Source: JAEUJM01 sp041918615
GTDB taxonomy: Bacteria; Actinomycetota; Acidimicrobiia; Acidimicrobiales; DATDAH01
Length of the DNA stretch: 64,000 nt
Assembly (NCBI GenBank): GCA_041918615.1
Contig: JAYRVH010000056.1
Location: 62,001-126,000, forward strand
Direction of reading: 5' to 3'
Below are positions 8,918-17,154 of the stretch, piece by piece. A program made the translations under genes and the position numbers. The notes under the pieces are model-generated. The model was not told where the DNA came from, searched no databases, and saw only the letters and a list, made by a program, of their open reading frames with translations. How positions within the stretch are numbered: the stretch's first letter is position 1; the number at the start of each line of letters is the position of its first letter.

Positions 8918-9766
8918 TCAGTACGAGCGGCTGTCGACCACGTTGCCGCGAGGGTCGGACAGGAAGGCGGTGTCGCCCTCGTTGTTCCAGATCGCCGAGC
9001 CTTCGTTGCACCAGTACAGGTCGGTGGCAGTCGGCGCCCCGCAGCCGGTGTGGACGGTGACGACGCCGGCGACCCGAAGCGCGAAGCCCGACGGGAAGAC
9101 GAACCGGTGGCTCGACGACTCGTCCTTCAGCCCCCAGCCGGTGAGGTCGACCTCGACCGTGCCCCCGTTGCGCACCTGCACCCACTCCGCATTCGGGTCG
9201 AGCGTGTCGTCGCCGGGCGGGTCGGCCTCGACGCGGGAGATCACCACCGCCCCCGCGCGCGGCCCCGCACGACCGCACGCGTCGGGGGCCCACAGCCCGA
9301 CCTCGTTCGCCTCGGCCGCACGCTGGGACGCGTCGAACTGATCGGCCCGGGCGGTGTCCGGCTCGTAACGGGAGGCGATGGCGAACCCGTCACGCACCAG
9401 CACCTGGTTCACGAGGGTGTCACCGATGTACACGTAGCGGAGCAGCCGGTCGTACTGGTCCCGGTCCGTTCGATCGCGGACCAACCGCACGGTCTCACCA
9501 CCCACCAGGCGGTCGAGGGCCGCCGTGGCCTCGCCGGAGTAGCACTCGCCGGTCTCGGGCGTGTTGATGCCGACGAGGCGGACGGTTTCGGGGCGCCCCG
9601 AGACCACGACGTCGATCGTGTCGCCGTCCGTCACGCCGGTGACCCGCACACCATCGCTTCGAGCGGCGGCCGGGCCGGTCTCGGGCGTTCCGGCGCCGCT
9701 GCAGGCGGTGAGGCAACCAGCCATGGTGACGACGAGCGCGACCCAGGTAGCCGACGCTCTCCTCAC
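8918..9766 (-). CDS. Secreted thermonuclease-family lipoprotein with lamin-tail domain
   Basis: The 282-residue product starts at GTG 9766 with VRRASATW and a lipoprotein signal ending LTAC near residue 22. Residues about 40-165 are a staphylococcal-nuclease-like domain: VTDGDTIDV, VRLVGINTPETG and YDRLLRYVYI supply the usual Asp, Arg and Glu positions. Residues about 180-282 look like a lamin-tail (LTD) beta-sandwich, with WVQVRNGG, DLTGWGLKD and FPSGFAL. LTD domains accompany many secreted bacterial nucleases. It probably degrades extracellular nucleic acid at the cell surface. The frame is open further upstream, but that part would overlap the divergent gene. Confidence 0.88.
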   Translation of the reverse strand: MRRASATWVALVVTMAGCLTACSGAGTPETGPAAARSDGVRVTGVTDGDTIDVVVSGRPETVRLVGINTPETGECYSGEATAALDRLVGGETVRLVRDRTDRDQYDRLLRYVYIGDTLVNQVLVRDGFAIASRYEPDTARADQFDASQRAAEANEVGLWAPDACGRAGPRAGAVVISRVEADPPGDDTLDPNAEWVQVRNGGTVEVDLTGWGLKDESSSHRFVFPSGFALRVAGVVTVHTGCGAPTATDLYWCNEGSAIWNNEGDTAFLSDPRGNVVDSRSY

Positions 9767-9789
9767 ATGGGTGGTTCTACCGCGTCGGT

Positions 9790-11472
9790 GTGACCAGGGT
9801 CCCGAACGGTAGGTTCGTGCCCATCGACGAAGCACCGGTGCCGTGGTGGCACGAGACGACGATCTACCAGGTCTACCCGAGGTCGTTCGCCGACAGCGAC
9901 GGCGACGGCATCGGCGACCTGCGCGGCATCATCGACCGGCTCGACCATGTGGCCGACCTGGGCGTCGGCACGATCTGGGTGTCGCCGTTCTTCACCAGCC
10001 CCCAGGTCGACTTCGGCTACGACATCAGCGACTACTGCGGCGTCGCCCCCGAGTACGGCACGCTCGCGGACGCCGCCGAGCTGATCGACGAGGCCCACGC
10101 GCGTGGGCTGCGGGTGATGTTCGACCTCGTGCTCAACCACTCGTCCGAGGAGCACCCCTGGTTCGTCGAGTCGCGTTCGTCACGCGACAACCCCAAGGCC
10201 GACTGGTACCTCTGGCGCGACGGTCGCGGGCCCGGCGGAAGGAGGGTGCCGAACAACTGGCGGTCGGCCCTCGAGGTGAAGACCGCCTGGCAGTGGGGCG
10301 AGGAGCGCGGGCAGTGGTACCTGGCCAGCTTCCTGCCGTGCCAGCCCGACCTCAACTGGCGGAATCCCGACGTCAAGGCGGCGATGTTCGACGCCGTGCG
10401 GTTCTGGCTCGACCGGGGAGTCGACGGCTTCCGGCTCGACATGTTCGGGGCGATCATGAAGGACCCCGACTGGCGGGACAACCCGTTCCGGCCCACGCCC
10501 TCGCGGGTCTTCCCCCGCCTGTGGCCACGCGTCCACACCGAGAACACCGCGGACAACGTGACCCTGGCGCGCGAGCTGCGGGCGGTGTGCGACGAGTACG
10601 AGCCCGAGCGGGTGCTGCTCGGCGAGATCTTCGGATCGGCCGAGGTGCTCCAGCGCTTCACCGGTGGTCCCGCAGGCAACGGCCTGCAACTGGTGTTCCT
10701 CTTCGAGTTCCTGACGTTCCGCTACGACGCCGCCTGGTTCCGCGCCGTCATCGAGGGCTTCGAAGAAGCATTCCCTGCGCCGGCCCAACCCACCTACGTC
10801 CTCGAGAACCACGACCGCGGCCGAAGCCCCGACCGCGTCGGCGGCGACGAGGAGAAGACCCGGGTGCTGGCCACCATCCTGCTCACCGTCCGCGGCGTCC
10901 CGACGCTGTACATGGGCCAGGAGATCGGCATGCGCAACACCTACCTCCCGCTCCGCGAGGCGCTCGACCCGATCGTGCAGCAGTTCTTCTCGTGGCTTCC
11001 GGAGCTCGTCTCCAAGCGCCTCCCCGAGCGCATCAACCGCGACGAGGTGCGCACCCCCATGCAGTGGGACGGCACGGTGCACGCCGGGTTCTGCCCGCCC
11101 GACGTCGCGCCCTGGCTCCCCGTGAACCCGGACCACCGCACACGCAACGTGATCGCGGAGGCCGGCGAGCCGTGGTCGATGCTCGAGCTCCAGCGGCGCC
11201 TCCTGCGGGTTCGCCGAGATCGTCCTGCCCTGCACCGCGGCACGCTCCGCTTCCTCACCGGACCGGGCCCGGACGTCGTCGCCTTCGAGCGCGAGGCGGG
11301 CGACGACCGCGTCATCGTGGCCGCCAACCTGGGCCACAGGCCCACACGGGTCGCCCTGCCTCCCGGGTCCGACCTGCTCGTGGCATCGGCAGAGGACGTG
11401 CAGCTGGAGGGGTCGTTCCTTCACCTGCCGCCCGACCGGGCCGCGGTGGTGGGCACCCCCGCCGGGCGGTGA
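9790..11472 (+). CDS. GH13 alpha-glucosidase / oligo-1,6-glucosidase family
   Basis: The 560-residue enzyme has the four GH13 regions in order: DLVLNHSS near 112, GFRLDMFG near 214 (the Asp is the nucleophile), LLGEIFG near 276 (Glu is the acid/base), and ENHDR near 339. The opening WWHETTIYQVYPRSFADSDGDGIGD is typical of alpha-glucosidases and oligo-1,6-glucosidases. There is no signal peptide, so it acts on imported oligosaccharides or internal glucans and trehalose-type sugars. It starts at GTG, 23 bases from the divergent nuclease. The exact substrate is not determined. Confidence 0.92.
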   Translation: MTRVPNGRFVPIDEAPVPWWHETTIYQVYPRSFADSDGDGIGDLRGIIDRLDHVADLGVGTIWVSPFFTSPQVDFGYDISDYCGVAPEYGTLADAAELIDEAHARGLRVMFDLVLNHSSEEHPWFVESRSSRDNPKADWYLWRDGRGPGGRRVPNNWRSALEVKTAWQWGEERGQWYLASFLPCQPDLNWRNPDVKAAMFDAVRFWLDRGVDGFRLDMFGAIMKDPDWRDNPFRPTPSRVFPRLWPRVHTENTADNVTLARELRAVCDEYEPERVLLGEIFGSAEVLQRFTGGPAGNGLQLVFLFEFLTFRYDAAWFRAVIEGFEEAFPAPAQPTYVLENHDRGRSPDRVGGDEEKTRVLATILLTVRGVPTLYMGQEIGMRNTYLPLREALDPIVQQFFSWLPELVSKRLPERINRDEVRTPMQWDGTVHAGFCPPDVAPWLPVNPDHRTRNVIAEAGEPWSMLELQRRLLRVRRDRPALHRGTLRFLTGPGPDVVAFEREAGDDRVIVAANLGHRPTRVALPPGSDLLVASAEDVQLEGSFLHLPPDRAAVVGTPAGR

Positions 11473-11499
11473 CGCGGCAGGAATGACCGTGCACGAATA

Positions 11500-11513
11500 G
11501 GGACGAAGGACCC
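11500..11513 (+). promoter_or_regulatory. DosR-like inverted repeat, copy 3
   Basis: The plus strand reads GGGAC-GAAG-GACCC; the complement, AGGGTCCTTCGTCCC, fits the NTTC-spacer consensus best of all the copies. The centre is 46.5 bp upstream of the ATG at 11553. A candidate -10 (TTGGCT, 11542-11547) is weak. Confidence 0.6.
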
Positions 11514-11552
11514 TGTGCCCGGGCGCTCGAAAAGGGTTCGCTTGGCTCCGAC

Positions 11553-13622
11553 ATGACGACTTCGTCCCCCGAACCCGACCAGGCCCGTCGGCGCGAGCAG
11601 ATGGTTGCCCGCGACCTGGGCGGTCGGGGCATCGCCGACCCTGCCGTGCTCGCCGCCATGGGTTCGGTGCCGCGTGAGCACTTCGTCCCGGCGGCGCTCG
11701 CCGAGTTCGCCTACGAGGACAACCCCCTGCCCATCGATGCCGGTCAGACGATCTCCCAGCCCTTCATCGTGGCCCTCATGGCCGAGGCCCTCGAACTGGG
11801 CCCGGACGACCGGGTGCTCGAGATCGGCACCGGCTCAGGGTACGGCGCGGCCGTGCTCAGCCGCGTGGCCGGGTCGGTCTGGACGATCGAACGCCACCGG
11901 GTGCTGGCGACCCAGGCGCGCGACCGGCTGGCCGAGGCCGGATACGACAACGTCACCGTCGTGGTCGGCGACGGCACCCTGGGCTGGCCCGAGGACGGTC
12001 CCTACGACGGCATCGTCGTCACGGCCGGCGGTCCGACCGTGCCCCAGGCCCTTCTCGAGCAGCTGGCCTCCGGGGGCCGTCTGGTCATCCCGGTCGGGCC
12101 CGAGTCCCGCGGCCAGGAGCTGCTGCGGGTGCGACGTCATGGTGACGAGTTCCGCGAGGAGGACCTCGGGCCGGTGCGCTTCGTGCCCCTCGTGGGCGCC
12201 CAGGGATGGCCCGCCGGCGGCGCAGCACCTGAGCCGGTCGCCCTGCCCGCATGGACGCCGGCGAAGCCCGCTGAAGCGGTTCCGCCCACCCGTGTCGTCC
12301 GCCACCCGCGCCGAACCGGCCTGCACGGCACCGTTGCGCTCGTCCACGAGGCCGCCGAGCCCTTCGGCTGGATCGGCGACGCCGAGCTCGGGCCCCTCCT
12401 CGAGCGGATCGGTGACTGCTCGGTCGTGATGCTCGGCGAAGCATCGCACGGGACGTCCGAGTTCTACGCGATGCGCGACCGCATCACCCGCGAGCTCATT
12501 GCTCGCAAGGGGTTCACGGCCGTCGCCGTCGAGGCCGACTGGCCCGACGCCGCCAGGGTCGACGCGCACATCCGGAACCGCCACCCGAGCGGTCCGCCGT
12601 TCGAGCCGTTCTCACGCTTTCCCACGTGGATGTGGCGCAACCGCGAGGTGAGCGCGCTGATCGACTGGCTGCACGACCACAACACGGGCGTGCGCGAGCC
12701 GTCGAAGCAGGTGAGCTTCCACGGGCTCGACCTCTACAGCATGTTCACCTCACGCGATGCGGTCCTCGCCTACCTGGCCGAGGTCGACCCACCCGCGGCA
12801 GAGGTCGCCCGTCGGCGGTACGGGTGCCTCACCCCCTGGGAGCACGACCCGGCGCGGTACGGCGAGGCCGTCGTCTCCGGTGCGTTCCGGGGCTGCGAGC
12901 AGGGCGTGGTCGCCGCCCTCACCGACCTGTTGAAGCAGCGCCTCGCCTACGCCGAGGGTGACGACCGCGCCTTCGTGGACGCCGCCCAGAACGCGGCCGT
13001 GGTCGCCAACGCCGAGAAGTACTACCGGGTGATGTACTACGGGTCACGCGAATCGTGGAACCTGCGCGACCAGCACATGTTCGAAACCCTGAAAGTCGTC
13101 CGCGCCCACCGCGGGCCGCAGGCGAAGGTGGTCGTCTGGGAGCACAACTCGCACATCGGCGACGCGTCGGCCACCGAGATGGGGGCGCGTGGCGAGCACA
13201 ACGTCGGCCTGCTCACCCGGGCCGAGTTCGGTGACGACGCCTTCCTCGTCGGCTTCGGCACCGACCACGGCAGCGTGGCGGCCGCCTCCGAGTGGGGAGG
13301 CCCCATGGAGCGCAAGACCATTCGCCCGTCGCACCACGACAGCTACGAGCGCCTGTGCCACGACACCGGTACCCCCGCATTCCTCCTGCACCTCCGCGAG
13401 CCCGTCCGCCCGGAGGTCCGCGAGGAGCTGGCAGTGCCCCGCCTCGAGCGCGCCATCGGGGTCATCTACCGTCCCGAGACCGAGTTGGCGAGCCACTACT
13501 TCCAGGCGTCGCTCCCCCATCAGTTCGACGAATACGTGTGGTTCGACACCACGACCCCCGTCTCACCCGTCGCTGCTCACCGCCTCACCGGCGGTGCCGA
13601 CACCTATCCGTTCGGGCTCTGA
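11553..13622 (+). CDS. Protein-L-isoaspartate O-methyltransferase fused to erythromycin-esterase domain
   Basis: This 689-residue protein joins two enzymes. Residues about 10-225 are a protein-L-isoaspartate methyltransferase with DAGQTISQPFIVA near 61 and the SAM loop VLEIGTGSGYGAAV near 88; it repairs damaged aspartyl residues. Residues about 265-689 match the erythromycin-esterase-like superfamily: MLGEASHGTSEFY near 293, EADWPDA near 330 and EHNSHIGD near 530 carry the conserved Glu and His residues. A proline-rich linker separates them. The DosR-like box upstream recalls M. tuberculosis Rv2030c, a DosR-regulon protein that also contains an erythromycin-esterase domain, there fused to a phosphoribosyltransferase. 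Antibiotic resistance should not be assumed. The 3' end overlaps the convergent glycosyltransferase by 19 bases. Confidence 0.9.
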   Translation: MTTSSPEPDQARRREQMVARDLGGRGIADPAVLAAMGSVPREHFVPAALAEFAYEDNPLPIDAGQTISQPFIVALMAEALELGPDDRVLEIGTGSGYGAAVLSRVAGSVWTIERHRVLATQARDRLAEAGYDNVTVVVGDGTLGWPEDGPYDGIVVTAGGPTVPQALLEQLASGGRLVIPVGPESRGQELLRVRRHGDEFREEDLGPVRFVPLVGAQGWPAGGAAPEPVALPAWTPAKPAEAVPPTRVVRHPRRTGLHGTVALVHEAAEPFGWIGDAELGPLLERIGDCSVVMLGEASHGTSEFYAMRDRITRELIARKGFTAVAVEADWPDAARVDAHIRNRHPSGPPFEPFSRFPTWMWRNREVSALIDWLHDHNTGVREPSKQVSFHGLDLYSMFTSRDAVLAYLAEVDPPAAEVARRRYGCLTPWEHDPARYGEAVVSGAFRGCEQGVVAALTDLLKQRLAYAEGDDRAFVDAAQNAAVVANAEKYYRVMYYGSRESWNLRDQHMFETLKVVRAHRGPQAKVVVWEHNSHIGDASATEMGARGEHNVGLLTRAEFGDDAFLVGFGTDHGSVAAASEWGGPMERKTIRPSHHDSYERLCHDTGTPAFLLHLREPVRPEVREELAVPRLERAIGVIYRPETELASHYFQASLPHQFDEYVWFDTTTPVSPVAAHRLTGGADTYPFGL

Positions 13623-14854
13623 GCGAGGAGCTCCGCCGCCGGCGGAGCGGCGCACGGCGCGCCGACGTCCTCGAGGCGCCGCAACAGGCTGGCCCCGGGG
13701 TCAGGGTCGACCCTGGACCGGGCCACCTCGTGGGCCCGCGCGCCCATCCGGGGCCAGGACTCCCGAGCCATCCATGCACGATCGAGCGCATCGCGCAGAT
13801 CATCGGGCTGGGGGCTCGGGGCGACGAACCCGGTCTCGCCCTCCGTCAACCATTCGGCGATCCCGCCCACGGCGGTCGCGACTGCCGGGCGGCCACACAG
13901 CATTGCCTCGACCAGCGTCAACGGCATGCTCTCCATCCGCGAGGGGAACACCAGCAGCTGGCTCCCGGACCACACGTCCGGGATGCTCGGCGCGAACCCA
14001 CAGAACTCGACCCGATCGCCGAGGCCGTAGTAGCGGCACAGCTCGGAGAAGTATCGGGGCCGGAGGATGTCGCCGTGGAGCCGAAGGCGGAAGTGGCGCC
14101 TTCGCCAGTCGTCGGTGGCGAGCGCCTCGAAGAGCCCGTCGATGCCCTTCGCCCGGGAGACCCGGCCCACGTAGGCCATCTCGACGATGTCGGGCGACGG
14201 CCAGGGAACGGGAGCGTCGGCCGCAAACCGGTAGGGGTTGGTGAACAGCCACGGCCCCTGCACGCTTGCCGCCGACTGCCGCTCGACACAGCGCTGCGTG
14301 GTGACCGAGGCGAACCCGGTCGCCGCCGCGCCATCGAAGACCGCTCGGACCCGGCCGCGCTCGTCGTCATCCATGTCGTGGCGGTCGTCCACCCCGTGGG
14401 TGAGGATGACGTACGGGCAGTCCAGTTCGGCCAGGAGTCGCGCCACGCCTGGTCGGCCGGCCTCGTAGCTCACGCCGAGACTGACGCAGACGACGTCGGC
14501 GTCGAAGCTCAGGAGCGGCGACGACTCGCCGGTGAAGCTCGGCGGGACCTCGGCTGCCGGCAACGCCGCCCTCACCACTCCCCTTCGTGGCCACCACGGC
14601 CGCCGCGGCACGTCTCGCCCCTCGGACGACCCCACCTCGACGTCGTCAATGCGGTCAAGGCGGCCGCTCCGGCGATGGACGGTGGCTCCGGCCTGTTCGA
14701 GCTCCTGGAGCCTGGGCGGCACCTGCTCCCACGCCTTCACGAAGACGGCGACCTCGTGGCCCGCTTCGAGCGCCCGTCGTGCCATGGCCGCCCACAGCTC
14801 CTCGCTGCCACCCCAACTGACGTCCTGCATCAGCGAGATGACCGCTATCCGCAT
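13604..14854 (-). CDS. GT4-family glycosyltransferase
   Basis: The 416-residue GT-B enzyme begins MRIAVISLMQDVSWGGSEE, with the GGSEE loop of GT4 acceptor domains. The donor half has YVGRVSRAKGIDGLFEAL near 225 and the PSRMESMPLTLVEAML segment near 320, which contains the EX7E-type glutamates, followed by GRPAVATAVGGIAEWL. It transfers an activated sugar to an envelope acceptor that cannot be named. The ATG is 12 bases downstream of the polysaccharide deacetylase stop, so both are probably co-transcribed, although CATAAT 6 nt before the ATG could also start a separate leaderless message. Confidence 0.9.
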   Translation of the reverse strand: MRIAVISLMQDVSWGGSEELWAAMARRALEAGHEVAVFVKAWEQVPPRLQELEQAGATVHRRSGRLDRIDDVEVGSSEGRDVPRRPWWPRRGVVRAALPAAEVPPSFTGESSPLLSFDADVVCVSLGVSYEAGRPGVARLLAELDCPYVILTHGVDDRHDMDDDERGRVRAVFDGAAATGFASVTTQRCVERQSAASVQGPWLFTNPYRFAADAPVPWPSPDIVEMAYVGRVSRAKGIDGLFEALATDDWRRRHFRLRLHGDILRPRYFSELCRYYGLGDRVEFCGFAPSIPDVWSGSQLLVFPSRMESMPLTLVEAMLCGRPAVATAVGGIAEWLTEGETGFVAPSPQPDDLRDALDRAWMARESWPRMGARAHEVARSRVDPDPGASLLRRLEDVGAPCAAPPAAELLAQSPNG

Positions 14855-14866
14855 CCCGGGATTATG

Positions 14867-15886
14867 TCAGTCCGACAATGCGGCCCGGAGCCGCACCTCC
14901 AACGCGTCGCCATCGCAGTCGGACACGTGGAATCGCGGGATCTGGAACGCGTCCGCCCCCGCCCGCACGAGCCCGGCGAAGTTCGAGCAGGCCGATTCGA
15001 AGCCGGCGGCGCGGACGGTGTCCACCGTGAACGACCCGTAGTCCGAATGGTCGCCATAGGGATAGGCGAAGGTCGTGATCGGTCGTCCGATGATGTCCTC
15101 GAGGCGGGCCTTGCTGCCGGCGATCTCGGCAACCTGCGCCGGGTGCGGGAGCCCTGCCAGCACCGGGTGGCTCATCGTGTGGGCACCGATCTCGACAAGG
15201 CCGTGGTCGGACAGCGCGACCAGCTCCGGCACGGTGAGTGGGAACGGCCCACCCGGCCGCGTCGCCTCTGGCCCGGCCCACCGGACGACACGATCGAGGG
15301 CAGCGATGCGCTCGGGGCCGGGCAGGGGCCGAAGGAGGCGCTGCAGGTCGCGGTGCATCGAGGTTCGTGCACCCACGGCAGCGGCCGTCCCGTCAGAGGC
15401 GTCACCGAGTCGCCAGCGACGTTTCACGCCCCGGATGTCGAGATGCAGAGTGTCCGGCAGGCTCGTCGGCCCGAGCACGGCCCGAGCCAGACGATCCCAC
15501 CAGAACGGGTTGCCGCTCCCGACGCTGCCGGCGGTGACGTAGGCGGTCGCAGGCACGTCGTGGTCGGCGAGGATGCCGCTGGCGTTGCCGAGGACGTCGG
15601 CGTACCCGTCGTCGAAGGTCACCACCACCGCCCGCCCGGGCACCCGACCCAGCCGCAGTCCCTCGACCAGCGCTGACAGCGTGCATGGCTGGCCGAGTCG
15701 ACGGAGAACCTCCAGATGCTCGCCGAAATGACGGGGGGAGACTGCCAGTTCGAGCGGGTCGGTCGGTTCGTCGGCCACCCGGTGGTAGAGCAGGACCAGC
15801 CCTCGCGACCCCCCTCCGGCCCGACGTGGCCACCGCAGAGCGGGCGGGAACAGCCTCCTCAGGCGACCGGTCACGCGAGGCCTCAT
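14867..15886 (-). CDS. Polysaccharide deacetylase (NodB-homology) family
   Basis: The 339-residue product has the NodB signature VVVTFDDGYADVLGNA near residue 98, giving the catalytic and metal aspartates, and GAHTMSHPVLAGL near 240 with the metal-binding HxxxH pattern. FAYPYGDHSDY follows near 275. These enzymes remove acetyl groups from surface polysaccharides or peptidoglycan. No clear signal peptide is visible, only a basic N-terminus. The open frame extends to 16108 but overlaps the divergent radical SAM gene. The ATG at 15886 lies 6 nt after TACCGT, a leaderless arrangement. Confidence 0.9.
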   Translation of the reverse strand: MRPRVTGRLRRLFPPALRWPRRAGGGSRGLVLLYHRVADEPTDPLELAVSPRHFGEHLEVLRRLGQPCTLSALVEGLRLGRVPGRAVVVTFDDGYADVLGNASGILADHDVPATAYVTAGSVGSGNPFWWDRLARAVLGPTSLPDTLHLDIRGVKRRWRLGDASDGTAAAVGARTSMHRDLQRLLRPLPGPERIAALDRVVRWAGPEATRPGGPFPLTVPELVALSDHGLVEIGAHTMSHPVLAGLPHPAQVAEIAGSKARLEDIIGRPITTFAYPYGDHSDYGSFTVDTVRAAGFESACSNFAGLVRAGADAFQIPRFHVSDCDGDALEVRLRAALSD

Positions 15887-15892
15887 GAGAGG

Positions 15893-15898
15893 ACGGTA
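15893..15898 (-). promoter_or_regulatory. -10 element TACCGT, leaderless start for deacetylase
   Basis: TACCGT on the minus strand is followed by six bases and then the ATG at 15886, so transcription should begin at or within a base or two of the start codon. No -35 consensus is visible. Confidence 0.5.
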
Positions 15899-15939
15899 GC
15901 CGTCACCCGCCCGTGCTACCGTCCGGCGACCGGCGACCG

Positions 15940-17142
15940 ATGAGCACCGATGACGCCCCGGCGTTCGGGCCAGACAGCGGGGAGGCGCAGATGGCAAGGA
16001 TGCGGCTCCCGAAGTTGGGCCGCCGGCTACAGCCAAGCCCGCGGACCCTGGGGGCCACGCCCCCGCACGCCGCGCCCGGCCCGGTCGTGCGGTCAGCGTG
16101 CTACGCACCGTTCTCCAACCTGTTCCTCGGCACGCTCGGCGACGTCTACACGTGCTGTGACAGCATCGGCTACCCCTTGGGCAACATCGCCCGAGAGCGA
16201 CTGCCCGAGATCTGGTCCGGCGGGCGCCTGGCGGCCCTCCGAGTGGCGCTCCGTGCCGACGACTTCTCGCTCGGCTGCGGGTACTGCGAGCGGCGCATCA
16301 CGGGCGGTCTGCGCCCCCAGGCCCGCTTCTACGACGAGGTCCCCCCCGACTCGGCCGAGCCCCCCTACCCGAAGCGCATCGAATTCAACATCAGCAACAC
16401 CTGCAACCTCCAGTGCACGATGTGCGACGGTGACCTCTCGTCGTCCATCCGCATCCACCGGGAGCACCGCGCACCGTTGCCCGCGGTGTACGGCGAGGAG
16501 TTCTTCGCCGACATCGAGACGTTCATCCCCCACCTCACCGAAGTCAGCTTCACCGGTGGCGAGCCCTTCCTGGCCAGCGAGAACCACCGCATCTGGGATC
16601 TGCTCGCGTCACTCACTCCCGGCATCAAGAACACCATCACGACGAACGGCACCCAATGGAACAGGCGGGTCGAAGCCGTCCTCGACTCCCTGCGCACGTA
16701 CGTCAACGTGTCGGTCGACGGCTACAGCAAGGACGTCTACGAAGCCGTCCGCGTGGGCGCCGACCGGGACCAGGTTTTCGAGAACATCGACCGCTTCAAG
16801 GCATACACCGACCGGGTCGGCACCGAGGTTCGGCTGTTCCACTGCCTGATGTCGCAGAACTACGACGAGTTCGGCGATCTGCTGCTCTACGCCGAGCGCC
16901 GGGGCATGCCGGTCACGGTCCACGTGGTCGAGCAACCGTCCGAGTGCAACCTCGAGCGCCTGAGCGACACCGAGTGGCGGGCGGTCACCCGGTCGCTCCG
17001 GGCCCAGGCCGAGCGCGTGCTGCCGGAGCTGACCATCAACGCCGCCGCCTTTCGGGAGCAGCTCGAACGGGTCGAGACCGGGCGTCTTCGTCCCATCCTC
17101 GGCGAGGGGAGCAACCTGGCCCTCGATGACCTCCGGCGCTGA
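15940..17142 (+). CDS. Radical SAM protein with N-terminal twitch/SPASM-like domain
   Basis: The 400-residue enzyme has the radical SAM cluster motif CNLQCTMC near residue 156, followed by SFTGGEPFL and ITTNGT. Unusually, an auxiliary-cluster-type segment lies before it: CYAPFSNLFLG near 51, then TCCDS, GN, EIWSGGR and CGYC, spread over residues 51-125. This order matches the 'N-terminal twitch' radical SAM group rather than the usual C-terminal SPASM order. The substrate is unknown. Its place between GT4/deacetylase genes and a GT83-like gene suggests work on an envelope sugar or peptide. A start 9 codons upstream (15913) is possible. Confidence 0.88.
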   Translation: MSTDDAPAFGPDSGEAQMARMRLPKLGRRLQPSPRTLGATPPHAAPGPVVRSACYAPFSNLFLGTLGDVYTCCDSIGYPLGNIARERLPEIWSGGRLAALRVALRADDFSLGCGYCERRITGGLRPQARFYDEVPPDSAEPPYPKRIEFNISNTCNLQCTMCDGDLSSSIRIHREHRAPLPAVYGEEFFADIETFIPHLTEVSFTGGEPFLASENHRIWDLLASLTPGIKNTITTNGTQWNRRVEAVLDSLRTYVNVSVDGYSKDVYEAVRVGADRDQVFENIDRFKAYTDRVGTEVRLFHCLMSQNYDEFGDLLLYAERRGMPVTVHVVEQPSECNLERLSDTEWRAVTRSLRAQAERVLPELTINAAAFREQLERVETGRLRPILGEGSNLALDDLRR

Positions 17143-17154
17143 GTCGGCGCCGCC

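Noticed and set aside
13604..13622. Overlap of two convergent coding ends as a possible frameshift or misassembly
   Set aside because: Both proteins end with normal family lengths; a 19-bp convergent overlap is ordinary in compact genomes.
12420..13622. Macrolide resistance gene
   Set aside because: The erythromycin-esterase-like superfamily is broad, and the fusion and promoter context point to stress functions; no other resistance or mobility genes are nearby.
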